DNA from: Armatimonadota bacterium
GTDB taxonomy: Bacteria; Armatimonadota; Chthonomonadetes; Chthonomonadales; Chthonomonadaceae
DNA length: 64,000 bases
Direction of reading: 5' to 3'
Assembly (NCBI GenBank): GCA_028871815.1
Contig: JAGWMJ010000002.1
Span: forward strand, 1 to 64,000
Each line of letters begins with the position of its first letter. Position 1 is the stretch's first letter. Position numbers and translations under genes: made by a program. Below, in pieces: positions 44,494 through 53,994 of the stretch. Under the pieces are notes generated by a model. The model searched no databases, was not told where the DNA came from, and was given only the letters and a program-made list of their open reading frames with translations.

Positions 44494-45816
44494 ATGTTTG
44501 ATATAGAGCTGGGCCGACACATCGACTGCGACGGTGTTTCACGCCGCGACTTTCTGAGGGTAGGCGCCATTTCGGCGTTTGGACTTACATTGCCGGCTGT
44601 TTTGCAAGCCGGTGCTTCCGCAGCGCCCGGTCCAGGCAAATCGGCGCGCGATACCGCCTGCATTCTGCTATGGATGGGCGGCGGTCCCAGCCATATGGAT
44701 ACATTCGATCCAAAGCCGGACGCGCCGGTTCAATACCGCGGAGCGTTCGGTGCGATCAATACGAATGTCAAAGGCATTCAGATCACAGAACACCTGCCGA
44801 AGCTGGCGCAGCAAGCTGACAAATTCTCGATCCTTCGGTCGGTTACCTCAAACGACGGCAACCACGAGACGGCAACGGAGTATCTGCTGAGCGGTTACCC
44901 CTTCAGCCCGGCCATCGATTATCCGGCATACGGATCGGTGATCGCGCGCGAAAAGGGGTCGCAGCAGGACCTGCCGCCTTACGTGCTCTTCGGCGGTCTG
45001 CCGTTCAATCACGGTGGCGCCGGATATATTGGCGGACAGTACAACCCGTTTATGATCAACGGCGACCCGGCCAATAAGTACTTCAAGGTTGAAAACATCA
45101 CGCCGCCCAGCGGAGTGGATCAGGCTCGTATGGATCGCCGCCACAGCCTGGCCATGGCGCTGGACGACTGGCAGCGGAACAAGGAGACCGCGGCGCCCGC
45201 TGTTCGCACCATGGATGTGTTTGACGAGAAGGCCTACGCACTCATCACGTCGCCAGCAGCGAAAAAGGCCTTCAACCTGCAGGCAGAATCGCCGGATCTC
45301 CGCGCGAAATACGGCCATACGCAGTTCGGGCAGTCGTGCCTGCTCGCGCGGCGGCTGGTGGAATCGGGCGTACGGTGCGTCACGGTGAACTACGGCGGTT
45401 GGGACACGCACCAGAACAACTTCGAGTCGCTTAAGAATGGTCTGCTTCCAACGCTGGATATGGGCTATTCGGCGCTGCTTCAGGATCTCCACGATCGCGG
45501 CATGCTCGACTCCACGGTGGTGCTGTGGATGGGCGAGTTTGGAAGGACGCCGCAGGTGAATGGCGCGGCCGGCCGCGATCACTGGCCTGGCGTCCTCAGC
45601 GTCTGTCTGGGCGGAGGTGGCGCGCGCACGGGGCAGGTGGTCGGCGCCTCCAGCAAACTGGGCGAAACTCCCGATGTCCGCCCGATTCGCGTGGAAGATG
45701 TCGCTGCTACCATCTACAAGCTGATGGGCGTCGATTTCCAGAAACAGTACATGTCGCCGCAGCAGAGGCCCATCGCCATCAACTACGGTGGCACGCCGAT
45801 TTCCGAACTCTGCTGA
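44494..45816 (+). CDS. Tat-exported DUF1501 protein
   Basis: A 440-residue protein of the alkaline-phosphatase-like superfamily. The N-terminus DCDGVSRRDFLRVGAISAFG is a Tat signal. ILLWMGGGPSHMDTFDPKPD, FSILRSVTSNDGNHETATEYLLSG, VNYGGWDTHQNNF, VVLWMGEFGRTPQVN and GRDHWPGVLSVCLGGGG are DUF1501 blocks and include likely metal ligands (Asp, His). Activity is not known. It starts 23 bases after the DUF1549/1553 gene; the pair is a recurrent planctomycete-type module. Confidence 0.9.
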   Translation: MFDIELGRHIDCDGVSRRDFLRVGAISAFGLTLPAVLQAGASAAPGPGKSARDTACILLWMGGGPSHMDTFDPKPDAPVQYRGAFGAINTNVKGIQITEHLPKLAQQADKFSILRSVTSNDGNHETATEYLLSGYPFSPAIDYPAYGSVIAREKGSQQDLPPYVLFGGLPFNHGGAGYIGGQYNPFMINGDPANKYFKVENITPPSGVDQARMDRRHSLAMALDDWQRNKETAAPAVRTMDVFDEKAYALITSPAAKKAFNLQAESPDLRAKYGHTQFGQSCLLARRLVESGVRCVTVNYGGWDTHQNNFESLKNGLLPTLDMGYSALLQDLHDRGMLDSTVVLWMGEFGRTPQVNGAAGRDHWPGVLSVCLGGGGARTGQVVGASSKLGETPDVRPIRVEDVAATIYKLMGVDFQKQYMSPQQRPIAINYGGTPISELC

Positions 45817-45827
45817 CGTCGCCGCGT

Positions 45828-47465
45828 ATGAAAGCTGGGGCCCTTCGCGGTGCGGCTGTGGCGGCGCTGTTCGCCGCAGCCGCGCCGGCCCGCGCAGTGG
45901 CGCCGCCGACGTACGCACACGACATCCTTCCGATCCTGCGCTCGCGGTGCATCGTATGCCATAGCGCGACCAACGTCGGCAGCGCCGCTATCTCCGGTGG
46001 ACTGGCGCTCGATTCGTACGCCGCGGTGCGCAACGGCGTACATGGCGAACCGATTCTCAAGCCCGGCGCAAGTGGCGCCAGCGTGATCATCAAACGCCTC
46101 ACGGCCATCTCTCCGTCGCTGCTTATGCCCCGCGGCGGACCCCCGCTGAGCAAGGCGCGAATTGCGCTGTTTCGCCGCTGGATTGATGCAGGAGCGCCGG
46201 AGGGATCGGTCACCGCCAGCGGAACCGTGCCGGCGACCGTGCCTGCCGCCATGCCGTCGCCGGCTGACGTTGCGATTGTCTCGGTGCCGACACAACTTGC
46301 AGGCCCTGTGCAGCCTGGGACACCACCTCGTCGCGCAGCGGTTTCGCTGAGCCTCAAAGTCGGACCGCTTTCGCCGGTAACCGCGCTGGCAATCAACCCT
46401 TCCGGTAAGCTGCTGGCAGTCGGGGTCTGGCGGGCCGTGGAAGTATGGAATCTGGATACCGGAAGCGTCGCAACGCCAATCACCATGATGCCCGGCCAGG
46501 TGGAGTCCTTGGCCTGGAACAGCGCCGGCACGGCTCTGGCCGTTGCCGGCGGCACAACCGCGAGGTCGGGGCAGGTAACCGTGTTCGACACCACCTCATG
46601 GCGTCAGCTCGGTCCAACGCTGGCTGGTGACACCGATATCTGCACCAGCGTTGCATTCAGCCCCGATGGCGCGACGATTGGCGCCGGAAGTCACGACAAG
46701 ACAGCACGATTATGGGCCTGGCCATCCGGCCGGCTGATCAAGGTGTTGAACGACGCATCGGATGCCGTTACACGGGTTGCATTCTCACCGCACGGCAAGT
46801 GGTTCTACACCGCCGGCTGGGATCGCACCGTCCGCCGGTACCGGATGCCGGCAGGAACGCTGGCAATGAGCTATGCCGGATCGCAGGATGCGATCCACGC
46901 TCTGGCCATCGACCCAAACGGAACCAGCCTGGTCAGCGGCAGTCGCGCCGACCTGCACTGGTGGCAGGTGACCAGCCCAGCCTCGAATGATCGCCGCTAT
47001 GGCATGTCGGCTTCCGTTACCGACCTCAGCTTCAGCAGCAAAGGCGATCTGCTCGTCAGTTGTTCGCAGGATGGCGCAGTGCGCTTGTGGAACGGAAACT
47101 CGCGCAACGGACTGGCGAACCTCGCCTCCGGTTTGAACTGGCTCTATGCAGCAGCGGTAAGTCCAAACGGCGCCTGGGCAGCCGCCGGCGGGGAGGATGG
47201 TGTGGTAACGCTCATTAATCTTAAGCGGCGCGCAGTGGCGCTCTCACTGGCCTGTTGGCCGGCGCCGGCCACGGGTGTGGCGCAGTGGCTCGCCGCGACA
47301 CCGCAGGGATGGTACGACGCTTCAGCCGGCTGGCGCCGGGATGTGCATCTCACCGTTGGCGCCACAACTGTAATACCGGAGGCATCGCTCTGCAGCCCGT
47401 CCGCGATCCACACCGCGTTTTCCGGTGCGCCGGTTCCCACCGCGCCACCGCTTCCACAACCATGA
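45828..47465 (+). CDS. Exported PSCyt1-WD40 fusion protein
   Basis: A 545-residue protein. A signal peptide (MKAGALRGAAVAALFAAAAP, ARA) precedes a planctomycete cytochrome-c-like domain (PSCyt1) with CIVCHSAT as haem site (about residues 40-44) and PPLSKARIALFRRWIDAGAPEG. After a Pro/Ala linker come WD40 repeats (TSVAFSPDGATIGAGSHDKTARLWAW, split blades such as TRVAFSPHGKWFYTAGWDRTVRRY). The earlier in-frame region overlaps DUF1501 and is not part of the gene. The start is 11 bases after that stop and the end overlaps the next gene by four bases (ATGA). Confidence 0.88.
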   Translation: MKAGALRGAAVAALFAAAAPARAVAPPTYAHDILPILRSRCIVCHSATNVGSAAISGGLALDSYAAVRNGVHGEPILKPGASGASVIIKRLTAISPSLLMPRGGPPLSKARIALFRRWIDAGAPEGSVTASGTVPATVPAAMPSPADVAIVSVPTQLAGPVQPGTPPRRAAVSLSLKVGPLSPVTALAINPSGKLLAVGVWRAVEVWNLDTGSVATPITMMPGQVESLAWNSAGTALAVAGGTTARSGQVTVFDTTSWRQLGPTLAGDTDICTSVAFSPDGATIGAGSHDKTARLWAWPSGRLIKVLNDASDAVTRVAFSPHGKWFYTAGWDRTVRRYRMPAGTLAMSYAGSQDAIHALAIDPNGTSLVSGSRADLHWWQVTSPASNDRRYGMSASVTDLSFSSKGDLLVSCSQDGAVRLWNGNSRNGLANLASGLNWLYAAAVSPNGAWAAAGGEDGVVTLINLKRRAVALSLACWPAPATGVAQWLAATPQGWYDASAGWRRDVHLTVGATTVIPEASLCSPSAIHTAFSGAPVPTAPPLPQP

Positions 47466-49618
47466 ACCTGAGTCGATACTGCGTGCTTGCATTCAGCGCT
47501 GTCCTTGCCACGGCTTGGGCCGCCACCCCTCCCGCGGCCGCTCAAACGGCATTCCCGATGATATGGAGCGCCAATCCGGTTGGAGTCGCCCGCGGCGCCA
47601 CACAGCTCGTAACCGTGGATGCCGGCGGTTCTGAGGGCGGAGGTGGTGTGAACCTGTGGGGAGCATACACCGTTTTGTTCAACGACCCAGGCGTTACGGC
47701 CACGATTGTGCCGCCGGCCGGGGGATGGCCGAAGCCGCCTGCGGCGCATCCCGATCAACTCCCGGTTGTCAGTTCCATCCAGATGCGCGTGACGGCTGCG
47801 AAGTCGGCATGGCCGGGTATGCACGAGTTTCGGATCGGCACGCCGCACAACGGCATCTCAACCGTAGGCGTTCTCATTATCGGCGATCTTCCGGATGTCC
47901 TGAGCCTTCCCACAAACCAGGATGCGGCGCATCCGCAGCGTATTCCCGTTCCCTGCGCTGTAGACGGCGTGCTGTCGCCTGCCGAAAGCACACATCACTT
48001 TGTTTTTCATGCGGAAGCCGGGCAGGAGCTGGTGTTCCATGTTGAGTGCGCCGAACTGGAAGACAAGATTCACGACCTGAACGTGCACGCCGATCCGCTG
48101 CTGCAGCTGCATAACGCTGCCGGCGATGAGATCGCCGAAAACGACGACTACTATGGCGCCGACTCGCTGCTGGCGTGGCACTGCGCGGCGGCAGGCGACT
48201 ATACGTTGTGGCTGCGCGATGTAAGTTTCGGCGGCAACCCACACTGGCCGTACCGGCTCACTGTCTCGGATGGGCCGTACGTTACCGCCATGGATCCGTG
48301 CGCGGCGCCACCGGGCGCTGCGACGCAGATCCATGTATGGGGCTACAACCTCGGGCAACAGCCGGCCACGGCCACGGTGACGATTCCAAACGACGCGCCC
48401 CCCGGGGTGACGCACGTGGCGCTCCAGGTTGGTGGAGCGGTAACCAACGTGATCCCACTGCTGGTGTCGCGCGCGCCTCAGGTGGCTGTGATGCCCGCTC
48501 CCGAACCAGCCGGTAGCGTGGTAACCGCCGGATTCAATGCCGCGGAGCCGGCGCCACGCCAGTTTGCGGTGCCCGGAGCTGTAAACGCGGTACTCACCGA
48601 GAACGACGAGATCGATTCATGGCGCTTTCACGCTGTCAAAGGTGAAGCGCTTGGCTTCGAGGTTACCTCGCACCGACTCGATTCGCCGATGGATCCGGAG
48701 ATGAAGATCCGAAACGTCAAGGGCGCGGTGCTGGCAGAGAATGACGACACCTTCGGCAAGGATCCGCGCATCGATTGGACAGCGCCGGCAGACGGCGAGT
48801 ACACCGTACAGGTACGGGATATCAGTGGGCACTCCGGCCCGGCATACTTCTACAACCTGACTGCGGCCGCGCTCACGCCGGACTTCTCGCTCACCGCGCA
48901 GCCGGGGCGGGCCATGATCGCCCCCGGCAATCGCACCGCCTGGTTCGTCAAGATCGCGCGCAAATACGGCTTTGCCGGACCGGTGACCATCAATGTTACA
49001 GGGCTTCCCGCCGGCGTGACGGTTAACCCGCTTACGATCCCGCCTGGCGTGGATGAAGGCGAACTACTGCTCTCGGCAACCGCTTCATCCAAACCAGCTA
49101 CTTCGCTGGTGACGATTACCGGCGCCGCGAGCCTTGGCGCTCCCACGCAGCGCGTGGTTACACGCACTGCGACGCCGCTGGAGGAGATCTACATGCCAGG
49201 CGGCGGACTTGGAGAGATGCCGGTGGACACGGAGGGCGTCTCCGTAACCGATGCCGGCGATGTGACCGTCTCGGCCGAACCATCGGCAATATCGCTGAAG
49301 CCGGGCGGTACCGCTCGCATCAACGTGACTATTGTTCGCGCGCAGGGCTTCATTAAGCCGGTATCGCTCCGGCTCGGCATCTCACACTCCGGCGCCGTCT
49401 ACGCCGATCCGCTGCCGCCCGGCGTGGTCGTGGACCCTGGCGCCAGCAAGCTGCTGATCAACCCGAACGAGACCACCGGGACCATAACGCTGCGTGCGGG
49501 CGCCAATGCCATGCCCGTGCAAAACCTGCCGATATCCGTGCTTGCCACCGTAAGCATTAACTTTGTGATGCGCGTCTGGTACTGCTCGCCGTTGATTACC
49601 GTCACGGTTCAGAAGTAG
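47462..49618 (+). CDS. Large exported protein with PPC (pre-peptidase C-terminal) domains
   Basis: A 718-residue protein with signal peptide (MNLSRYCVLAFSAVLATAWA to AAAQ). Two PPC-like beta-sandwich domains are visible, one near residues 170-290 (FHAEAGQELVFHVECAELEDKIHDLNVHADPLLQLHN, broken over strands; ENDDYYGADSLLAWHC) and one near 375-480 (FHAVKGEALGFEVTSHRL; ENDDTFGKDPRIDWTAPADGEYTVQVRD). The remainder is made of Ig-like modules. There is no peptidase domain. Planctomycete-like clusters with DUF1549/DUF1501/PSCyt1 often end with such a protein. The Rhs fragment begins three bases after its stop. Confidence 0.82.
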   Translation: MNLSRYCVLAFSAVLATAWAATPPAAAQTAFPMIWSANPVGVARGATQLVTVDAGGSEGGGGVNLWGAYTVLFNDPGVTATIVPPAGGWPKPPAAHPDQLPVVSSIQMRVTAAKSAWPGMHEFRIGTPHNGISTVGVLIIGDLPDVLSLPTNQDAAHPQRIPVPCAVDGVLSPAESTHHFVFHAEAGQELVFHVECAELEDKIHDLNVHADPLLQLHNAAGDEIAENDDYYGADSLLAWHCAAAGDYTLWLRDVSFGGNPHWPYRLTVSDGPYVTAMDPCAAPPGAATQIHVWGYNLGQQPATATVTIPNDAPPGVTHVALQVGGAVTNVIPLLVSRAPQVAVMPAPEPAGSVVTAGFNAAEPAPRQFAVPGAVNAVLTENDEIDSWRFHAVKGEALGFEVTSHRLDSPMDPEMKIRNVKGAVLAENDDTFGKDPRIDWTAPADGEYTVQVRDISGHSGPAYFYNLTAAALTPDFSLTAQPGRAMIAPGNRTAWFVKIARKYGFAGPVTINVTGLPAGVTVNPLTIPPGVDEGELLLSATASSKPATSLVTITGAASLGAPTQRVVTRTATPLEEIYMPGGGLGEMPVDTEGVSVTDAGDVTVSAEPSAISLKPGGTARINVTIVRAQGFIKPVSLRLGISHSGAVYADPLPPGVVVDPGASKLLINPNETTGTITLRAGANAMPVQNLPISVLATVSINFVMRVWYCSPLITVTVQK

Positions 49619-49631
49619 TCCGTGGGACCGG

Positions 49632-50660
49632 GTGATTGCTCCCGAAAGCCGGATGACCGCGTACGGCACGGCGCTCACGGCTGGCTATACCATTGATGGC
49701 CTGCGAGCGTGGAAGACCAACTCCTCCGGAACCACGTACTTTCTCTACGACGGCATAACGCCGATCTGCGAAATCGACAGTACCGGTGCGGTCAGCGCGG
49801 TAAACACCTTCGGCCCCACCGGTCTGCTCTCACGCCGCGCAGGTACGTCAAGTATCTTCTACGCCTTCGATCCGCAGGGCAATCCGGCCGAAGAGGTCAA
49901 CTCCATCGACACCCTCCTTGCCTCCTTCGCTTTCGACGCCTTCGGCAGCCGCTCCATCTCCGGTACGGCCACCGATCCGTACTCCGGCTTCGGAGCGCAA
50001 TATGGGTACTATAGCGACACAGAAACCGGCCTGCAGCTGCTCGGCTACCGGTACTACGACCCGGCGCAGGGCCGGTTTGTAAACCGTGACCCCATCGGCA
50101 TGGCCGGCGGGGTGAATGTTTATGGTTATGTGGGGAATGATGCGCCGGTCTTGGCGGACGGCCGGGGAACGCAGGCCGAGGATCTTGAGCCCGATGAGGA
50201 CCTGGGCGGGGACGGCCCGGGAGCAGAGGATGGCGGTGGCGGGCTGGATTACGATCCGCGTCCTCGCTGGGCGGACCTGCCGGGCTACGACCCGCTTCAC
50301 GAACTTTTCCCGAACCTTTTTCCTGATCCCCCGAAACGCCGGGAAGGGTGGCGACCGCCGTTCATACCGCGTCTGCCAGACGGTACAGTGCCCGACCCGA
50401 ACGACCCTGACACACCGCCGTTTCCTGGCATGCACCGCGGCCAGCCGGACAAGGATGGGAAGGCGCCGCGCAGGTGGATAATCGAAAACCCGAACAACGG
50501 CGACAGGCTGACCTTGTTTCCCGATGGTGACGGCGGGTTTCACGCAGAGGAGCCCCACTGGGACGCCTGCTTCCGTATCGATGGCAATTGGTGGAAAGGC
50601 TGGATACTTCCGGACGGGGGATGGGTGTGGCACGAAGGCAGCTGGCGGCCGGATGAATAA
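49632..50660 (+). CDS. Truncated Rhs core with variable C-terminal cassette A
   Basis: A 342-residue product from GTG 49632. Residues 1-165 are YD/Rhs repeats (TTYFLYDGITPICEID, YAFDPQGNPAEEVNS) ending with the core signature LGYRYYDPAQGRFVNRDPIGMAGGVNVYGYVGN. Homology starts right after the stop of the PPC gene and lacks the roughly thousand residues of a full Rhs shell, so this is an orphan piece. The C-terminal cassette (after residue 172) is acidic, Pro/Gly/Asp-rich and ends with a Trp-rich part (IDGNWWKGWILPDGGWVWHEG). It is not a known toxin fold to me. A possible immunity gene follows at 50752. Confidence 0.75.
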   Translation: MIAPESRMTAYGTALTAGYTIDGLRAWKTNSSGTTYFLYDGITPICEIDSTGAVSAVNTFGPTGLLSRRAGTSSIFYAFDPQGNPAEEVNSIDTLLASFAFDAFGSRSISGTATDPYSGFGAQYGYYSDTETGLQLLGYRYYDPAQGRFVNRDPIGMAGGVNVYGYVGNDAPVLADGRGTQAEDLEPDEDLGGDGPGAEDGGGGLDYDPRPRWADLPGYDPLHELFPNLFPDPPKRREGWRPPFIPRLPDGTVPDPNDPDTPPFPGMHRGQPDKDGKAPRRWIIENPNNGDRLTLFPDGDGGFHAEEPHWDACFRIDGNWWKGWILPDGGWVWHEGSWRPDE

Positions 50661-50751
50661 GACTCGCCCGTGATGGGGCAAAAGCGCAAGGGATCCAGAG
50701 AATCGACCTCGCGGCAGGAAATGCGTGAGAGCTTGCTTGGAGTAGTGGCTA

Positions 50752-51492
50752 GTGGCGAGTGACTACAGCCAGGAACGTAGGCCGGTCTACAGACGTACGT
50801 TGGGATCGTTTGCGCTCGACTGGCTGGACGACGTTGCAGCCGAAAACGGGGGCGGCTGCGGGCTATTTCAAGATGCCCTGGAACGCGCTAGGGCGACGGC
50901 GGGAGGGGTTGCGATCTATCTATCCGTCGATGCGCTGCCAGCCTTGCCTTTCGCCGCAGTCAGTGAATTGACGCCGGCGCAATCCGTTGCTCGCACCCTG
51001 GAACGGCTGGATGCGGCTGCGCGGATCTTCCCGCGAGACAAGGGCGAACTCACGCTCCGACTCATGCGGGCACACTTACGTTCTCAGCGATCGAACGTGG
51101 TACTCGCATGCGTCGACGGTCCGCCGAGCGGCCCGCTGGGCAGCGAGCAGAGTCGAGCAAGTCGCTTGGTGCCCGTTTGGACCGGCCACCCATACTGGGT
51201 CTACGATGGCTGGTGGTACCCGGTGGGGCACAACGGCCTGACAGATCAACAGTTGTCCCAAATCGCCGAGTCGACGTGCTTTCCGTTCGGAACCTTCTGG
51301 GTGACTCGCAAGCCATCGACGGCTGTGTTACCCGAGGAGCGGCACGTTTCGGAGCTCATCGCAGAGGAGGCCGCATATCTTACCGATTCGTTGGTTGCAA
51401 TCTATGCGGAGTGCTGCGACGCCTCCGGGCTGCTCGAGTGGCTCGCGCCCGGCGCTGCCCCGCCAGTGTACGATGGTGAGATCCTGGCCTGA
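50752..51492 (+). CDS. Unknown protein, possible immunity partner of cassette A
   Basis: A 246-residue soluble, acidic protein from GTG 50752, with GGAG nine bases upstream. No signal peptide or membrane helix is present. It contains FALDWLDDVAAENGGG, a run of helices (ARTLERLDAAARIFPRDKGEL), and WTGHPYWVYDGWWYPVGHNG. No family is recognised. Its place between two Rhs-type C-terminal cassettes is the usual place of an immunity gene in polymorphic toxin arrays; that role is inferred. The next cassette begins eight bases after its stop. Confidence 0.55.
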   Translation: MASDYSQERRPVYRRTLGSFALDWLDDVAAENGGGCGLFQDALERARATAGGVAIYLSVDALPALPFAAVSELTPAQSVARTLERLDAAARIFPRDKGELTLRLMRAHLRSQRSNVVLACVDGPPSGPLGSEQSRASRLVPVWTGHPYWVYDGWWYPVGHNGLTDQQLSQIAESTCFPFGTFWVTRKPSTAVLPEERHVSELIAEEAAYLTDSLVAIYAECCDASGLLEWLAPGAAPPVYDGEILA

Positions 51493-51514
51493 TAAACCGG
51501 GTGATCCCATCGGC

Positions 51515-52090
51515 ATGGCCGGAGGGGTGAATGTGTATGGGTACGTGGGGAATGACGCGGGGAATCGGGCGGACTTGGCGGGCCTGGCCCGCGTCGATTG
51601 TGCAAAGCTGCTCGAGGAGAGAATGCAGACTGCGGAACTCGTGAACGACAGATTCCGGGATATGCTACATGATGAGCACGGCCTTTACCCTGGCAGCCCA
51701 AATAGACCAGGCAATATCATATCGTGGAAAGGACACCAGAAAGCGTTTCTTCAGGTACAGCAGAAGCTCGCGAAGTTGATCGCCCAATACATGCGCAACT
51801 GTAAACCGCCTCGTAATGAGCCATTGCCGGTTAAGGCCGGCGACGCTGTGCGTAAGCCGGCGCCGAAGTCGCCTACGTACATGCCGTGGGATCCACCGCT
51901 GCGTGACGAGACTCCGGAGGTCATCGGTATCCCTTTGATCGGCATCCTCAGTCCCGGACCTATCCTTGACATATGCGCAGCAGTTGCTAGGTTCCTCCTG
52001 CCCTCAGGTCCCACGGGCCCGGAGGTGGAATACCCGTACCCGTGGCAACCGCCCGGGCTGCCTGGGCGATCCCCGGTGCCGCAACCGTGA
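51515..52090 (+). CDS. Orphan Rhs C-terminal cassette B
   Basis: Homology to the Rhs core starts at about 51500 with DPIGMAGGVNVYGYVGNDAGN, in a frame that is open from inside the preceding gene. The first usable start is the ATG of that motif (51515). The cassette (about 190 residues) has a helical part with AKLLEERMQTAELVNDRFRD, SWKGHQKAFLQVQQKLAKLI and a Pro-rich hydrophobic tail (PLIGILSPGPILDICAAVARFL). It has no promoter or shell of its own and would need recombination into a full Rhs gene to be delivered. Toxic activity is not recognised. Confidence 0.65.
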   Translation: MAGGVNVYGYVGNDAGNRADLAGLARVDCAKLLEERMQTAELVNDRFRDMLHDEHGLYPGSPNRPGNIISWKGHQKAFLQVQQKLAKLIAQYMRNCKPPRNEPLPVKAGDAVRKPAPKSPTYMPWDPPLRDETPEVIGIPLIGILSPGPILDICAAVARFLLPSGPTGPEVEYPYPWQPPGLPGRSPVPQP

Positions 52091-52213
52091 CCCGGTCCAC
52101 CAAGCGACAGCTAGTCGATATAGCTAAGCGAAGTAAGTACGCTATCTCGCCGCGAGCGGGTGCGGAAGACCGCGGCTGACAGGGACCTGGGAGCTTGGTG
52201 AAATCGTAAACGT

Positions 52214-53002
52214 ATGAGCATCAAGGTTACATGTGTGGTCAATGTCTGCGCCACGGAAGCGGAGGCGGCGTCGTACGGGGGAGCGCGGGCACTAAGCCGC
52301 ACTGTGTGTCTCCCGATCGCGCCGTTCCCTGGTATCTACATTGCATTTCAAACGGTTGCCACCCGCGGGAAAGCGGCGAGCCGCGCGCGTTCGCTCGATT
52401 CCATCGAGTTTGCCTTCCCATCGGTCGAGTTCTGCGTCGGCAGCGGCGCGTACTGCGTCAGTACAACGCTTAGGCCGGCTAGCCAGGCAGAATTTGACGC
52501 CGCGTGCCGAACTCTACAAGAGGGCTGTGGATTCGCGACTGGGGCCGCGCCGGAGTCGTCCGCGCTCCGCACAGCTTGCGGCCCGCCTGCGGTGGCTTTC
52601 GAGCTCGCCGTTCGTATTGACGAGGGCGACATCACCTTCGCGATTCTCCGATCGCCCATGGAACATCCGGAGATGCCGCAAATAGGCGAGAAGTGGTATT
52701 TCAGGCGCCAGTACGACTTGAACTGCCGTGCCGCAATGAACCGCCTTTCAAAGACCCCGGACGGGCGGTGGCGTCTGGGCTGGCACACGAGCAGCGCATT
52801 CTTCCGGCCGTACCGAGTCACCGCCTGGGCGAACCAGGAAGCGGTCCGCTACACAGCCGCCCAACGGTGCCCCGGTTCGGAAGCGGCAGCGGCGGTCGTG
52901 AGCGCGTGCAAACACTGCCTTGGCTTTGTTCCCATGGCAGCCGATGCCGCCGGGCATCGCGCGGCGCAATTGGCTGCGGGCGGCTGGCCGCCTGGTCCTT
53001 GA
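52214..53002 (+). CDS. Unknown protein, possible immunity partner of cassette B
   Basis: A 262-residue protein from ATG 52214. It is cysteine-rich (CVVNVCATEAEA, EFCVGSGAYCVS, CRTLQEGCGF, SACKHCLGF). The C-terminus (AVRYTAAQRCPGSE, HCLGFVPMAADAAGHRAAQLAAGGWP) resembles the end of the next gene (FVRYSASLWFDGRSQ, HFGFVPLNPRELAHRSKQLANHAWP), so the two are paralogues. No signal peptide. Duplicated immunity genes are common behind orphan toxin cassettes; the role is inferred. Confidence 0.6.
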   Translation: MSIKVTCVVNVCATEAEAASYGGARALSRTVCLPIAPFPGIYIAFQTVATRGKAASRARSLDSIEFAFPSVEFCVGSGAYCVSTTLRPASQAEFDAACRTLQEGCGFATGAAPESSALRTACGPPAVAFELAVRIDEGDITFAILRSPMEHPEMPQIGEKWYFRRQYDLNCRAAMNRLSKTPDGRWRLGWHTSSAFFRPYRVTAWANQEAVRYTAAQRCPGSEAAAAVVSACKHCLGFVPMAADAAGHRAAQLAAGGWPPGP

Positions 53003-53135
53003 TGGGCACGGTTTCGTTTGACCCAAGCTGCGACGCGGTATTGTCGAACCGGTCAGGGCGCCGGGGCGCGCTCCTGAACGCGCGATTTCGTTACTGAAGG
53101 CATGCCCGCTAACCGCGAAAAGAGGTATCGGTTCT

Positions 53136-53994
53136 ATGACAGGTGACAGCGGTACCGGAGGCTTGTTCACGATAGACTGTGTGCAGACTTTGATCGCGAC
53201 CGGGCGACGGGCCGGAGCGGATCGTCGAGCTGGGTTGCGAGGTACTGTCGCCGCTGCCACCGTGCGCGAACATGTTCGTGGAGTTCCGGCCGGTTTCGCG
53301 CCCGCCGCGTACAAGGCCGCCTAATAGCGTGCGACATCGCTTTGAGCTGTGCTTTCCCCACTTCAGTTACGACCCCGAAACCACCCGCCACTTTGCATTC
53401 ACCGTACACTGCACGGAGAGCAATGACTATTACAATTCCTGGCGGCGGAGATATCGCGCATGTGGCTTTCGATACGACGGTGATGCCATTACGCCAGTAT
53501 CCAGGGAGGGTGTCGGGCCTCCGTCCGTCATTCTGGAGGCGGTGGTGGCGTTTGGAGCGAGCCCAGAGCCGCTTGCCATCCTCTCGTTCGTCAACCCGAC
53601 CGATGCAACGCCGCGCTTGGAGGTCACGTGGGCTGTCTCAGCTGGCCATGAACTTGCGCCGGCGGAGGTCGGGCTGCCGGATGCGAACGATACGCCCGCC
53701 TACCGCAAGGGGATATGGCTGACGGATGGGACCTTATACGCCCAGCCGGTTCGCACCACGATAAGCGCGGACGCCAGCTTTGTGCGGTACAGCGCCTCCC
53801 TTTGGTTCGACGGCCGAAGCCAGGCGGCGGCGGCAGCGCTGTCGCTCGATGCACACTTCGGGTTCGTCCCGCTCAATCCCCGTGAACTGGCACATCGATC
53901 AAAACAACTCGCAAATCACGCCTGGCCGCGCCAGTGGTACGACAAGGAAACGGCAACCTGGTGGCTGCCCAACAGCGTCCTTGTGCCGGCTTAG
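53136..53994 (+). pseudogene. Paralogue of the preceding gene, probably frameshifted near its start
   Basis: The main frame is open from about 53190 to 53994 and encodes ERIVELGCEVLSPLPPC, NMFVEFRPV and a 240-residue body whose end matches the preceding gene. A TGA closes this frame upstream and only an internal ATG at 53272 is available. The missing N-terminus is found in another frame from ATG 53136 (MTGDSGTGGLFTIDCVQTLIATGRRAG), which aligns with the start of the paralogue. One small indel near 53200-53225 would restore a full gene of about 285 residues. Either it is decaying or it starts at 53272. The next Rhs segment begins five bases after its stop. Confidence 0.55.

Noticed and set aside
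45525-45827. N-terminal extension of the PSCyt1-WD40 gene.
   Set aside because: It overlaps the DUF1501 gene; the signal peptide begins at ATG 45828.
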